Assembly: GCA_025084515.1 (NCBI GenBank)
Contig: JAJAGP010000332.1
Location: forward strand, 1-64,000
DNA length: 64,000 nucleotides
Direction: 5' to 3'
Source: Ancistrus triradiatus
Lineage: Eukaryota > Chordata > Actinopteri > Siluriformes > Loricariidae
Under the pieces are notes generated by a model. That model worked only from the letters and a program-made list of their open reading frames with translations, was not told the origin of the DNA and did not search any database. Positions 11,901 through 21,808 of this stretch are shown here, piece after piece. A program made the position numbers and the translations under genes. How positions within the stretch are numbered: the first letter of the stretch is position 1; every line of letters begins with the position of its first letter.

Positions 11901-14900
11901 TTTTGGGTTTTCATGAGCTGTATGCCAAAAATCATCAGTATCAAAACAATAAAAGACTTGAAATATTTTAGTTGGTGTGCAATGAATCTAAAATATATGA
12001 AAGTTTAATTTTTATCATTACATTACGGAAAAGAATGAACTTTATCACAATATGCTAATTTTTTGAGAAGGACCAGTGTATATACCCAACTAAGTCTGTA
12101 GAATCTGGTGGTAATCACCAGATGCCACATCGGTCACACAAAACTGACTTGGGTCCACTTGAACGAAGAAAAAAATGCCAACATGCCAAACCTGCCATAT
12201 ACTCCTTACAGTATAGTTGTTGTAGTTATAGTCCTTACCTTTTATGTGAGTTCCCCTCCCTCAACAAGAGAGAAGATGTCTCCTGGCAACCAGTGTTATC
12301 CAATAAATTCTAAGCTGCCCCAAAACTTATCAGATTTCTACAAGCCACAGGCCTAAGAGCAATCATCTAGCCTTGTAATCCTCCCGCAAATTAGTAACCC
12401 TTACTGCTCCTGCCATGAATGTATTCCCAGGGCTGATATGGCATTAAGAAACCACAAGCAAACAAAAAAACCTTGTTGAGTTACTTGGGTTCCTAAAAAG
12501 CCGATAATGTATTTGATTGAGATATGTATACACTTCCAGAAAATGAGAAGACAGCTGTTTTTTTATTTAATTAATATAAAAAAAATAATATATATTATTT
12601 GCAGATTCACATTTTAAGCAAGCAACAGTATGCTGTACTAACCTATCCCGGTGCTTATGGATTAATTGTCTCACAATGAGTATATTGTTTCCTTTTTGAG
12701 TAATTTGAACTGTACTTTGAGCCAGATGTTGGTGTTTATACTGCCATGCACACTGCCTTTGCTTAGGCATCAGCGCTTGCCCCTCTCCTGCGGGTTGCCT
12801 GGGCTCGTGTGGTTCTCGATGAGGCTCACAACATCAAGAACCCGAAAGTCCAGACCTCCATGGCTGTGTGTAAACTGCGAGCCAAAGCACGCTGGGCCGT
12901 CACTGGTACCCCCATTCAGAACAACCTGCTGGATATGTACTCTCTGCTGAAGTAATTCTCTGCTCTCTTCATCTAAAGTCTTCATCACTTCAAATGTATT
13001 GATTATTCTGTTGGCAGTGCAGATCACATGACCTGTGTGTTCTAGGTTTTTGAGATGTGCTCCATTTGATGAATACAAGCTGTGGAAGGCTCAAGTAGAT
13101 AATGGCTCTAAGAGAGGAGGAGAGAGGCTCAACCTCCTCACCAGGTCCCTGCTGCTACGCAGGACCAAGGACCAGATGGACTCCACAGGCAAGCCTCTGG
13201 TGGGTATAGATATGCCGGAAATATTTCAAAATTATGTAGTGGCACAAAGCCTACAAAAGAGAAGTCCTGTTTTGGTTAAGCCAGACTTATTTTTCTTGTA
13301 CAGTGTTAAACTCGCAGTGAATTGTTTGGGAAGTTCCTATAGCAGCTTGTTTAGACTGGAGGTTAATGGTCACCTTTTGAGCCTGTGTGTATTTTTGATA
13401 CAAGATGAGTTACTCGTCACAAGCTAGTAAACTGCGAAAAGCCAAAGCATGCTAGGCTGTCAGGTGTACCCCTTCTCAGAACTAGTGACAGTCTGCATTA
13501 TATGTCTTAATGGATAAATGCATAAATGCTCCCGGATTGACGAAGGGGATGCATTTAGACAAATTCATCAGTTAAATGCATCATGAACCAATGAGTTTAA
13601 TGAACCCATGGAGATTTATTTGAACTAAGAATATGGTACTGTAGATGTTTAAAATTTAGAAAAATCAATCACTGATTCACTTTGTACTGAATCGTGACTC
13701 GTGAATCGAGTTTCAGATTAAATGAATAACGTGGATCGACTCGTACACATTTAAGCACGAGTCGATCGTGCTTAGACAAGAACCGAGATAAATTGTGTCA
13801 AGAACCGAATTCGCCAAGTTCCAAGGTGGTCGAGAACCGATTTACACCTGTATATGGTCGCGTAGCCCTGGGCTGGGTTCACTAGAACATCAGTTTAACA
13901 TGTCACCTACCTGACCACCATTGCCAACCGGGTGGTCATATTGTTTTGACTATATATCAGTGTATATGCTATATACTGTACATCACTACTCTACATAAGC
14001 CTCTCCTGCTCTCCTTTTGTAGGTGTCTTTGCCAGAGCGCAGTTGTAAAGTTCACAGGGTGAAACTGTCAGACGATGAGCAGTCTGTTTACGACGTGGTG
14101 TTTGCACAGTCCAGGTAAGGTATTGCACAGTGGCCTAGTCCTTGTAATATTATATAAACAACTTCCTGCACTGAATAGATCATTATGTTGTCCTCTTTCT
14201 CAGGTCCACTCTGCAGTCCTATCTGAAGAGGCATGAGGGAGGAGAGACCACAAAAGGGGAAGGTTGCAATCCCTTTGAGAAAGGTTTGTAGGATGTTGTT
14301 TTTTTTTTTTTTATTGTGAGCAGGTTATCTGAGGGAATAGATTCTCTCCATTAATGTCATTAATGCATTTAACTGCATTTACTTGCAGATTTTTAAATCT
14401 AATATGACTTTCAGTTGAAACAGTGAGGCAAAAAAATATTTAGTCAGCCACTGATTGTGCAAGTTCTCCTACTTAGAAAGATGAGAGGTCTGTAATTTCC
14501 ATCATAGGTACACTTCAACTATGAGAGACAAAATGAGAAAAAAATATCCAGGAAATCACATTGTAGGATTTTAAAAGAATTTAATAGTAAATTATGGTGG
14601 AAAATAAGTATTTGGTCAATAACAAAAGTCCAACTCAATACTTTGTAACATAACCTTTGTTGGCAATGACAGAGGTCAAACGTTTCCTGTAAGTCTTCAC
14701 CAGGTTTGCACACACTGTAGCTGGTATTTTGGCCCATTCCTCCATGCAGATCTCCTCTAGAGCAGTGATGTTTTGGGCTGTCGCTGGGCAACACGGACTT
14801 TCAACTCCCTCCACAAATTTTCTATGGGGTTGAGGTCTGGAGGACTGGCTAGGCCACTCCAGGACCTTGAAATGCTTTTTTACGGAGCCACTCCTTCATT

Positions 14901-17900
14901 GTCCGAGTGGTGTGTTTGGGATCATTGTAATCAGGAAGACCCAGCCACGTTCCATCTTCAATGCTCTCACTGATGGAAGGAGATTTTGGCTTAAAATCTC
15001 ACGATACATGGCCCCGTTCGTTCTTCCCTTAACACGGATCAGTCTTCCTGTCCCCTTTGCAGAAAAAACAGCCCCAAAGCATGAGGTTTCCACCCCCATG
15101 CTTCACAGTAGGTATGGTGTTTCTTGGGATGCAACTCAGCATTCTTCTTCCTCCTCAAAACATGACGAGTTTGAGTTTTTACTAAAGTTTTTATTTTGGT
15201 TTCATCTGACCACATGATATTCTCCCAATCTTCTTCTGGATCATCCATATGCTCTCTGGAAAACTTCAGACGGGCCTGGATATGTACTGGCTTTAAGCAG
15301 GGGGACACGCCTGGCACTGCAGGATCCGAGTCCCTCTCAGCGTAGTGTGTTACTGATGGTAGCCTTTGTTACTTTGGTCCCAGCTCTCTGCAGGTCATTC
15401 ATCAGGTCCCTCCGTGTAGTTCTGGGATTTTTGCTCTCTGTTCTCATGATAATTTTGACCCCACAGGAGGAGATCTTGCGTGGGGCCCCAGATCGAGGGA
15501 GATTCTCAATGGTCTTGTATGTCTTACAATTGCTCCCACAGTTGATTTATTCACACCAACCTGCTTGCCTATTGTAGATTCACTCTTCCCAGCCTGGTGC
15601 AGGTCTACAATTTTCTTCCTGGTGTCCTTCGACAGCTTTTTGGTCTTGGCCATGGTTGAGTTTGGACTGTTTGAGGCTGTGGACAGGTGTCTTTTATACA
15701 GATAACGAGGTCAAACAGGTGCCATTAATACAGGTAACGAGTGGAGGACAAAAGAGCTTCTTAAAGAAGTTACAGGTCTGAGAGAGCCAGAAATCTTGCT
15801 TGTTTGTTGGTGACCAAATGCTTATTTTCCACCATGATTTACAATTAAATTCTTTAACAATTCTACCATGTGATTTCCTGTATTTTTTCCTGCATTTTCC
15901 TCATTTTGTCTCTCATAGTTGAAGTGTACCCATGATGAAAATTACAGACCTCTCTCGTCTTTCTAAGTAGGAGAACTTGCACAATCAGTGGCTGACTAAA
16001 TACTTTCTTGGCCCACTGCAGATGAAAGTCGTGTATGTTCATTTCTGTGAATTCAGTTCAAATTTCTGTTTCAGTTGGGCGCGAGTTTGGATTGTCCCAG
16101 CAGGAATGTTTATCCTCGTCTCAGCCTTCTCAGGTTTCCAGCACCATCCACATCCTGTCATTGCTGCTGCGCCTCAGACAGTGCTGCTGCCACCTGTCCC
16201 TGCTTAAGAAGGTCACTTTTTCACACATCTGCACCAAAGAGATATTTTTATATATATAATATGGTGGATGGGTTTGGGTGTGTGTTTGTATACATGCACA
16301 CATATACAAAAAAATGTGTGTGTAGGTATGTATGTGTATATATACATGAAAATGACGAATACCGATTAAATGTTTCACACAAGGAATAATGTAAATTGAA
16401 TAATCCGTTCCAGACCCCCAAAAAACCAACACTGTAAATTAACACACAGCTTATTTTGTAATAGTGTTGAAAAATGTCATGTAATTTTGTGAGGAATGAA
16501 TTGAAAGTGAAAAGTAAAAGCAAAACACTCACTCTATTGGTGAACTTTGAATGCTAACTGCTCAGTCTGAAACCCAGTTTTCCTTTGGTTGGCTGTCATT
16601 TCCTCTCCTTTCCAGAAAGTTTGCTTTTGGTTTGTTTGTTGGTTTGTTTGCACGCACACACAGACACACACGCACACAAATGGAGCTTATGCAACAAATG
16701 CTCAAATGCATGCATACAAACTCTTACAGTGTGTGACTGCAGACAAGTGTGTTAAATAGCAGTAAGATTACAACCTATGTTTTAACCCTACTTTCCCCTG
16801 ATCGGGGTTTCTGGTGCCTATGGCCAGAGTACATATAGAAGGCTGGGTTGAACCCGAGGCTGACCTCCCCTCCTTCAGATACAGCCGGATGTGCCAATCA
16901 TGTCTGCATGGAGACTAGTGTAGTAGATCCCTGCAACACTGAGCATCCTAGCAGAGGATGTGATTTTATAAAGTTTGGGATAGATGAGTGGAACCAGTGT
17001 GATCAAGATCACGTTGTACTGGGTGTGGTTGAGTACATGTGAGAGTGTGAGAGAGCCTGAGGGAAATCCAGAACAGAAGCAGCAGGCATGACAGCTGGAT
17101 GTAAAATCAGTTGTCAAAATATCACTCTTTTTATTAATCATTTAAAATAATCATCTCCCTGGTCAGTAGAGACATGTTCAGTTTTAGCAGCAGAAGATCA
17201 TCAGCAAAAATGTCGGCCATGTGGACATTTCATGATCTAAAGAGACATTAGATAAGCAATCTATAATCACTGTTCATGTGAGATATCAATGAGATTGTTG
17301 GGGTTTTTTTTTAATTACATTTCATTTTTAACTTCTTCACTTTTGCATTCAGTTCTCGGCTCAGGTTGTTCAGAATATCAGTTTTGCCAATACATTTTAT
17401 TTTAGTGCTTCGTTTGTCTGTTCTTGGTGATCCGTTTCAGAATGAGCATTTTGTGTGGCTTTGTTGGTTAGACACTGGACCAGACAGAGTTGCAGGGTGA
17501 CGGGATAGCTCTGTCTCTGGAGGAGCAGCTGTGTGCTCTGTCTCTGTCCGAGTCTTCTGAATCAGATACCAAACCCACTGTATCCCTCAATGGCAGCAAA
17601 TTCCACTCCGAGCTCTTTGAGGACAGCCGTGAGAGCACCAAGGTGAACAAGGCTTTTCTTTTATTTACTTTGCTCCAAACAATGTATGTGAATTGCTGAC
17701 CTTAATATTTGCTCTGACTACCACTTTTAATTTTAATGTATTTCTTATCATATAGATTTCAGCCATTCTCAAAGAGCTGAGAGAAATCCGTGAGAAAAAT
17801 CAAAAAAGGTACTCCTTTTCCTCTATCATTTTTTTACGTTTAGTAGTTGCATGAGGTTGCACCTGAAGCCTGCAAGAGCACGCGAACATGTGTGCGCATG

Positions 17901-20900
17901 AGTGTGTCAGCAAAGCTTATTAAGTGGTTTCTCAGTTCTCGTCGTTAATTCGTTTCAGAGGTCTTGGCGAGAACTAAAACTGGGCAAATTTTTCCCATTA
18001 GAAATAATGTAAATTGAATTAATCCGTTCCAGACCCCTAGAAAATCCACACTGTAGTGGAGCTATGATAAGCAAGTTAATGTTTAAAACACTTACACTAA
18101 CCTACAGGGGGCCAAAATCATTTACACAAAGCTTCTTTATAATAAAGTGTGGAGAAATCTCATGTAATTTAGTGAGTAATGGATTGAAAGTGAAAAGTAA
18201 AAGCAAAACACTTACTTTGTTGGTGCTAGCATAGCTGCTCATGTTAACTGCAGCCTGTGTTCTGGAGGATTGGCTCTTGTAATTAACCTTTTTAGAACCC
18301 ATGGACACTTCTTTAAGCTAATAATGCAGTACTCTAGATGTGAAAATGAAGAGAAACACAATAAACACAGCAGACACTGTCATTGTGCAAGGGCTATTGT
18401 GAATCTGAATCACTGTGCACTGAATCGAGTTTCAGCTGAAACAAGTCGAAGCAAACAGCAAGAGACGGGACACATTTTTATAGTTGAGTCGAGAACCAAA
18501 TTCTACGAGTTCCGTGGTGGTTGAGAACCAAGTTACCACTGTGTTTCATTTTGGTTATGAGGTTTGGGTTAGGTTTGGGGTTAGGTCAGTGTTTCTCAAT
18601 CCTGGCTGGTTCTGGAGCCCCACCGCTCTACATGTTTTAGTGTATTACTGCTCCTAACACACCGCATCCAACTACTCGGATCATTAACAAGCCCATTATT
18701 GAGTTAAAGTGGGTGTGTTTAAACAGGAGAAGCATTAAATTGTGCAGATCGTGGGGCTCCAGGACCAGGATTGAGAAACACTGGGTTAGGTGAAGGTGCA
18801 GTTATAGTAACCAACAGTAACCAATACATCAGTGGACACCCCATAATCATATGATGACCACGACTGTGTTTGTTTATTTATGCAGTGTGATTGTATCCCA
18901 GTGGACCAGTATGCTGCACATTGTAGCTGTTCACTTAAAGAAGATGGGTCTGCATTTCAGTGTCATAGATGGTACGGTTAACCCCAAGCGGCGCATGGAC
19001 CTGGTGGATGAATTCAACACTAATCCTAAAGGACCACAGGTGGGTTTCTCAAAAGTGCATTATATCAAAGTAGCTTTACAAATATCTAGGCCCACAGCCC
19101 AACTCAGCAAGCCTACAGCAACAGTGGCAGGGAAAAATGTATTACATGTGATGAGGAAGAAACTTGGGAGGACCAAGATTCAACAAGGGACCCACCTTAC
19201 TTGGGCAGCCTAGATTACCTAAATAATACCTTTATAATAATTTAATACACAGTAGCAATGTAGGAAAAGTAAAATGGAGAACACGATTAAATAAAATCAG
19301 CCCAACAATATTATAAGAATGCATTTCTCTGAGGGCTAGTTCAGTCAGAACTCGGACAAAGAAACTACAACAGATTGCCAAGTACTTCTTGAATTTCTGC
19401 TAAATAAAAGATATTCTGCTGTTAGATCTGCCTGTTTCCAGACTCGGTAATACACAATAAGCTTACACCTGGCGCTGGGGCACGAGCAATATTTCAGAGA
19501 GATTTGCAAATGCTATTGTGACCCTCCAGCTGGACTAAAATTTAGGAGAACTTATTGTGAGTATGAGTACATGTGTGCATGACAAATGAACTGAATGAAT
19601 GTTTGTTGCAGGTAATGCTGGTATCGTTATGTGCTGGAGGAGTGGGTATTAATCTGATGGGTGGAAATCATCTTTTCCTCATAGACATGCACTGGTAAGA
19701 GCTTATACACGGCATTTAGATTAGCAATAGAACAAGAGTGGGAGTGTGTTGTCGCGAATAACATCACGGCTGTGATTTGCTCACAGGCACGAGCCGAAGG
19801 CTTTTATACAACTGTTTTTTTTTTTTTTTGTTTTTTTTTACAACAAAATAAATCAAGATGTACCTTGAAATGTCGAGCTCTGGTCATTTGAACGTTGTGA
19901 CTAACCGCTAGTAGAGCCGTGCTGGGTTTACCAAGCTACTTACTAAACATCTCAAAAGACCGTTGAGTCTTCAGAAACTGTTGTTATTGGCACATAATAG
20001 ATGGCGATTCTTCCCCTAAGCAAATACATTAGATAATGTCATTGGTTATGGAACGCATGTTGTCTCTTCCACCGTTTAGCATAATGTTCTTATTTATTTA
20101 TTTATTTTTGTGGCAAAAAAAATATTTCAAAAGACACATTACGAACACACTATAAATCGGAGAGTGCACCGAGTGGTGCTAAGTATGCTACAAAAGGTTT
20201 ATATAACACACTACCAAGTAACGTTAGTTTTAAAACAAAGTGCAAATCTGCGAAGATTAAGGGATAAGGGACTAAAACTTTTCCGAACAATCAGCTAAGA
20301 ATTAAACAATAGAATGTAGTTCTTATTAGGGTTTATTGCTTTATTTGCATGCGTTGTGTACATAAAGCCTGTGGTTTACTTGGCAACGCTTCAGGGCGGC
20401 TCGGTGGGGTAGCATCACCGCCTCACAGCAAGAAGGTCCCTGGGTTCAATCCCAGGGTGGAGCGGGCGGCCCTGGGTCCTTTCTGTGTGGAGTCTGCATG
20501 TCCTCCTCGTGCCTGTGTGGGTTTACTCCGGGTACTCCGGCTTCCTCCCACAGTCCAAAGACATGCATGTTAGGTTAATTGACTACACTAAATTGCATTG
20601 ACTTGAGTGTATGAGTGAATTGTCTTGAGATAAACTTGTGTATGGATGTAACCTTGTGTGTTAATTAATAATTAATGAATAAACAAACAACTTGGCAAAC
20701 ACACATCAGCCGTGCTGTTATCACAAATATCATTGCGATCAGAGCGCTTTCTCAACCAATCAGATTGTGAATGGGGCGTCGCACAAACTAACTGTTGTTG
20801 TAATTTGAATAAAATCTCACTGTATGACATTAGTTTATGGCAGTCTGCACTGTTCAAACAACAGATTCTACGACCGCGAGGCAAATTGCATTCTACGGGG

Positions 20901-21501
20901 TTGTGGCAGTAGCTTTTAGTGCTTTCTGGGCCCCCTCAGTCGTAGACTTTGAAACAACCCGCCCTCGGTATATGATCCATGGATATTGTACCACAAAACT
21001 GTCGCGCTCTAATTTTAGCATATGTGAAAGCTTTAATATAAAAAATACTTTTCAACATGTATGTTGAGAATCGACTAAGATGAAGCTGGGTTTGCAGGAA
21101 CCCAGCACTGGAGGATCAGGCATGTGATAGGATCTACAGAGTGGGGCAACATCGTGATGTCACCATCCACAGGTGAGTGTTATAACTTGGGTAATTGTTA
21201 CGCCTACCTAACAGCATTGTTACTGCTACCTAAGCCTTTAAGACCTCTGTTTCTCTAAGTCTAGTTGTTTATTAATTTAGGGTATTTGATACCCAACCCC
21301 AAATCAGAAAAACGTCGTGACAGTATGGAAAATGCAAATAAAACAGTGTTTTCTTACATTTACTTTGGCTTTTTTTTATTTTTATTTGGCGGAGGATTTT
21401 GTCCTCACAAACTCGTGACCAGACCCAAAACACGTTAAATATCCTCAGATTCATACTGTTTGCAATAAATTAAAGTCAGTCAATGTATGAGACATTTACT
21501 G

Positions 21502-21532
<31 letters not shown>

Positions 21533-21808
21533 GTTTGTTTTTAATGCATTCTCCCATACTGTCCCAACAACCTTTTGTGATTTGGGGTTGTTTTGTTATT
21601 TTTTATCTGCAATAAGCAAAGCAGCCTCCATGCATTGAGTTAACTGGAGTACTTTCTCTACAGGTTTGTATGTGAGGGCACAGTGGAGGATAAGATCTCT
21701 TCTCTGCAAGAGAAGAAGAAGGAGCTGGCTCAGAAAGTCCTGTCTGGAACTGGCTCATCTTTCACAAAGCTCTCACTGGCAGATCTCAGGGTCATCTTCG
21801 GTGTGTGA
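101..21808 (+). CDS. ttf2: Transcription termination factor 2 (TTF2), 5'-partial, 21 exons
   Basis: TTF2 is a SNF2-family double-stranded-DNA-dependent ATPase that releases RNA polymerase II and its transcript from DNA, notably at mitosis. Exons by homology and splice phase: 101-187, 1342-1411, 1529-2398, 2522-2642, 4509-4685, 4772-4929, 5081-5162, 6287-6394, 8752-8902, 9070-9172, 12767-12951, 13046-13199, 14023-14114, 14204-14283, 16075-16211, 17472-17642, 17756-17808, 18886-19039, 19612-19694, 21098-21172, 21664-21808. Together they encode about 1084 residues and end in TGA; human TTF2 has about 1160, so roughly 45 N-terminal residues lie left of the window. Every junction keeps frame. All are GT-AG except the intron after 4929, which reads GC-AG. 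The order of motifs (DDMGLGKT, DEAH, TGTPIQNN, GGVGINL, DRIYRVGQ) is complete, so the gene looks functional. Introns carry most of the mobile elements in this half of the window. Confidence 0.97.
330..1110 (+). repeat. Two copies of SINE family B in a TTF2 intron
   Basis: Copy one (about 330-555) is 5'-truncated: TCTCCCCGTGTC, then TCCAACATTCCAAAGA, and a 3' tail ending ATTAAATAAACAAAC. Copy two (about 895-1110) starts GTGGTTAGCGCAGTCGCCTC and contains a B-box-like GGTTCGATC. The family recurs at 20395, 22250, 22650, 28262, 52822 and 55155, and inverted at 37925. The copies share the body 'gtctgcatgtcctcc...cggcttcctcccacagtccaaagaca', which is extremely common in fish genomes. The rest of this intron, 1111-1341, shows nothing I recognise. 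Confidence 0.7.
2818..3030 (-). repeat. tRNA-derived SINE (family A)
   Basis: Read on the minus strand it begins GGGACTGTGGTAGCCTAGCGG (A-box-like), continues to a B box near GGTTCAAATCC, and ends CTGGATAAGGGCGTCTACATT. This tRNA-like head plus fixed 3' body recurs at 10032, 29897, 36772, 44466, 60510 and 60810. This copy has a small internal duplication around the anticodon-like loop ('ggaccttttggtccagag'). Confidence 0.8.
3075..4474. mobile_element. Decayed Tc1-like element with two nested insertions
   Basis: The left end, TACTGTGCAAAAGT followed by GGCCACCA and TTTTAGCAGTGGTATAA, is matched in inverse at 4395-4474, which ends TTTTGCACAGTACTGTA. So the ends are inverted repeats about 80 bp long. 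The interior has no intact transposase. Inside it lie a SINE family A fragment (about 3505-3610, minus strand) and a small inverted-repeat element at 3830-4172. A related end occurs again at 46152. It fills most of the TTF2 intron between 2643 and 4508. Confidence 0.65.
3830..4172. mobile_element. hAT-like MITE nested in the decayed Tc1-like element
   Basis: Ends are TAGGGGTGGG and its inverse CCCACCCCTA. The interior is AT-rich and rich in 'atcatgatacgat' palindromes. Flanking 8-mers, acgtaaac and aaataaag, agree at five positions, compatible with an old 8-bp target duplication. It has no coding capacity. Confidence 0.5.
5081..14283 (+). CDS. ttf2: TTF2 SNF2 ATPase N-lobe (exons 7-14 of the window)
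   Basis: This block encodes RecA-like lobe 1. Exon 5081-5162 ends in GGIL and joins 6287-6394 to give the Walker A segment ADDMGLGKTLTMIAL. Exon 8752-8902 has motif Ia, STLIICPASLLHHW, and YLYHGPNR. Exon 9070-9172 has DVVITTYSLVSKEIP. Exon 12767-12951 carries the Walker B box as DEAH, then KNPKVQTSMAVCKL and motif III TGTPIQNNLLDMYSLL. Exon 13046-13199 encodes FLRCAPFDEYKLW and SLLLRRTKDQ. Exons 14023-14114 and 14204-14283 encode SLPERSCKVHRVKLSDDEQ and the following helix. Residues expected for ATP binding and hydrolysis are all present. Long introns on either side of exons 9-10 and 14 hold the Tc1-like copies described separately. Confidence 0.96.
5238..5381 (+). mobile_element. Element X, left end only
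   Basis: Starts CAGTGGTACCTCGGAACTCG directly after a TA and follows the element X consensus (full copy at 47394-48119) for about 140 bases, through GATTCACGATTC. It then stops where the AT/CT low-complexity tract begins. The right end is absent, so the tract has either replaced it or the assembly is broken there. Confidence 0.7.
5382..6122. repeat. Degenerate (TA)n/(TC)n microsatellite tract
   Basis: About 740 bases of alternating TA runs, CT/TC runs and short GT runs with frequent single-base breaks. It lies in the TTF2 intron between the exons ending at 5162 and starting at 6287. Open frames here are products of the simple repeat. Confidence 0.9.
6999..7417. mobile_element. Internally deleted Tc1-like element (419 bp, non-autonomous)
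   Basis: Flanked by TA at 6997-6998 and 7418-7419. Left end CAGTGGGGCAAAAAAGTATT, right end the inverse. The first about 60 bases match the left end of the 14421-16018 element. The sequence then jumps straight to that element's region from the transposase start codon outward ('gtcttggccatggttgag', then 'gaggtcaaacaggtgccatt') and runs to the right end. The whole transposase-coding middle is missing. Confidence 0.85.
7418..8037. other. TTF2 intron, no recognisable feature
   Basis: AT-rich intron sequence between two mobile elements. Small open frames are present but show no similarity I recognise and no splice-consistent exon. The final 8 bases are the target duplication of the next element. 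Confidence 0.5.
8038..8605. mobile_element. hAT-like MITE with intact 8-bp target duplication
   Basis: Begins CAGTGTTGTGCC and ends GCACAACACTG. It is flanked by gtagaatg on both sides (8030-8037 and 8606-8613), a perfect 8-bp duplication typical of hAT transposition. Both ends carry clustered GTTCA/TGAAC motifs ('gaactagttcaagttcagttca' on the left, similar on the right) in inverted orientation. There is no coding capacity, so it would need a transposase in trans. Confidence 0.85.
8941..8976. repeat. (TTTA)n microsatellite
   Basis: About nine uninterrupted TTTA units just after the exon ending at 8902, in the short intron before the exon at 9070. Confidence 0.9.
10032..10217 (+). repeat. 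tRNA-derived SINE (family A), full-length-looking copy
   Basis: GACTGTGGTAGCCTAGTGGG (A box region), GGTTCAAATCCCACC (B box), ending GCTAAATGCTGTAAATGTAA. Short direct repeats 'atttgca' lie on both sides, consistent with a target duplication. It is inserted in, or next to, the LINE remnant that continues at 10218. Confidence 0.85.
10513..12078 (+). mobile_element. Tc1-like transposon, 1566 bp, long terminal inverted repeats
   Basis: Flanked by TA (10511-10512, 12079-12080). The ends, TACTGGTCCTTCTCAAAAAA and the inverse, are near-identical for about 200 bases (10513-10720 against 11868-12078). The transposase on the + strand is spread over three frames. The N-terminal helix-turn-helix (MGKTADLTAVQKAIIDTLKQ) starts at 10839. 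The first catalytic Asp is in SDESKF near 11237, the second in QHDLAPAH near 11500, and the third acidic residue in PIENLWD near 11604. A missing stretch after 10960 and frame changes near 11050-11300 break it, so it is a recently dead or dying copy. Confidence 0.92.
10839..11757 (+). pseudogene. Tc1-like transposase, broken by frameshifts
   Basis: Segments: 10839-11042 (DNA-binding domain, then out of frame), about 11089-11320 (central part, frames alternate), and 11365-11757 (catalytic C-terminal part, GVGPLCFIKGRVNASSYQEI to SITPQQCHR, then out of frame again). All three acidic catalytic positions are visible but not in one frame. The usual length in the family is about 340 residues. No intact protein can be made from it. 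Confidence 0.9.
13530..13850 (-). mobile_element. Element X, partial copy, one end present
   Basis: Shares 'tgaatcgtgactcgtgaatcgagtttcag' and 'aagttccaaggtggtcgagaaccg' with the other element X copies. It ends in a mutated terminal repeat, TTTACACCTG then TA. The other end is missing. Confidence 0.65.
14421..16018 (-). mobile_element. Tc1-like transposon, 1.6 kb, degraded
   Basis: Ends CAGTGAGGCAAAAAAATATT and inverse GGCCCACTG, with inverted repeats of roughly 170-200 bases. The expected TA at each flank has mutated (AA, CA). The minus-strand transposase has its start near 15653 (MAKTKKLSKDTRKKIVDLHQ, a helix-turn-helix), then breaks. Central parts read WENIMWSDETKI near 15215 and FGAVFSAKGTG near 15070; the C-terminal part is decayed. 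It lies in the TTF2 intron 14284-16074, and its right end is 56 bases from the next exon. Confidence 0.9.
16075..21808 (+). CDS. ttf2: TTF2 SNF2 ATPase C-lobe and C-terminus (exons 15-21 of the window)
   Basis: Exon 16075-16211 encodes LRLRQCCCHLSLLK. Exons 17472-17642 and 17756-17808 encode the linker with LSLEEQLCALSLSE and STVSLNG-like residues. Exon 18886-19039 has SVIVSQWTSML and NPKRRMDLVDEF. Exon 19612-19694 has motif V, GGVGINLMGGNHL, and the start of LIDMHW. Exon 21098-21172 has motif VI, DQACDRIYRVGQHRDV, with the arginine fingers expected in SNF2 proteins. The last exon, 21664-21808, encodes RFVCEGTVEDKI and ends with LADLRVIFGV, close to the human C-terminus (LADLRVLFGI). The stop codon is TGA at 21806-21808. 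Confidence 0.96.
16378..16600 (+). mobile_element. Element X, internal fragment
   Basis: Matches the internal element X segment 'aataatgtaaattgaattaatccgttcc', followed by 'gtgaaaagtaaaagcaaaacactcactc'. Neither terminal repeat is present. Confidence 0.6.
17922..18541 (+). mobile_element. Element X, near full-length
   Basis: Left end AAGTGGTTTCTCAGTTCTCG and right end inverse GTTACCACTG, both diverged from CAGTGGTACC. The interior includes the diagnostic 'ggattgaaagtgaaaagtaaaagc' and 'actgaatcgagtttcagctgaaac'. The size is 620 bp against 726 bp for the 47394 copy. Confidence 0.75.
18587..18783. mobile_element. hAT-like MITE, 197 bp, perfect 8-bp target duplication
   Basis: Perfect 19-bp terminal inverted repeats, CAGTGTTTCTCAATCCTGG, with ggttaggt at both flanks (18579-18586, 18784-18791). 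It has no coding capacity. It sits 102 bases before the exon at 18886. Confidence 0.92.
19695..20394. other. TTF2 intron, mostly unremarkable
   Basis: Apart from a poly-T run near 19816-19840, I see no exon, terminal repeats or recognised repeat here. The next exon is at 21098. Confidence 0.4.
20395..20690 (+). repeat. SINE family B
   Basis: GGCGGCTCGGTGGGGTAGCA, then GGTTCAATCCC and GGCTTCCTCCCACAGTCCAA, with a 3' end of TAATGAATAAACAAAC. It is the most complete copy in the window. Confidence 0.8.
21509..21540. repeat. Poly-T run in last TTF2 intron
   Basis: A run of more than 20 T, interrupted only near its end by G, between the exons ending at 21172 and starting at 21664. Confidence 0.9.

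Larger units (their letters stand above)
10218..12330 (+). mobile_element. LINE remnant with RNase H-like domain, split by a Tc1-like insertion
   Basis: Left part (about 10218-10510): the frame ending at 10462 reads CFQAIESFMIGHPALFQKVH, then FNFCWVPRHTEYRAMNKAAR. This matches the RNase H C-terminal pattern (WVPxHxGxxGNExAD) of I/Nimb-type non-LTR retrotransposons, with key positions decayed. Right part (from 12079): ITRCHIGHTKLTWVHL matches the 'RxRIGHTRLTHxYL' motif that follows RNase H in the same elements. The Tc1-like element at 10513-12078 separates the halves. The reading frame is broken and upstream LINE domains were not found. Confidence 0.65.
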
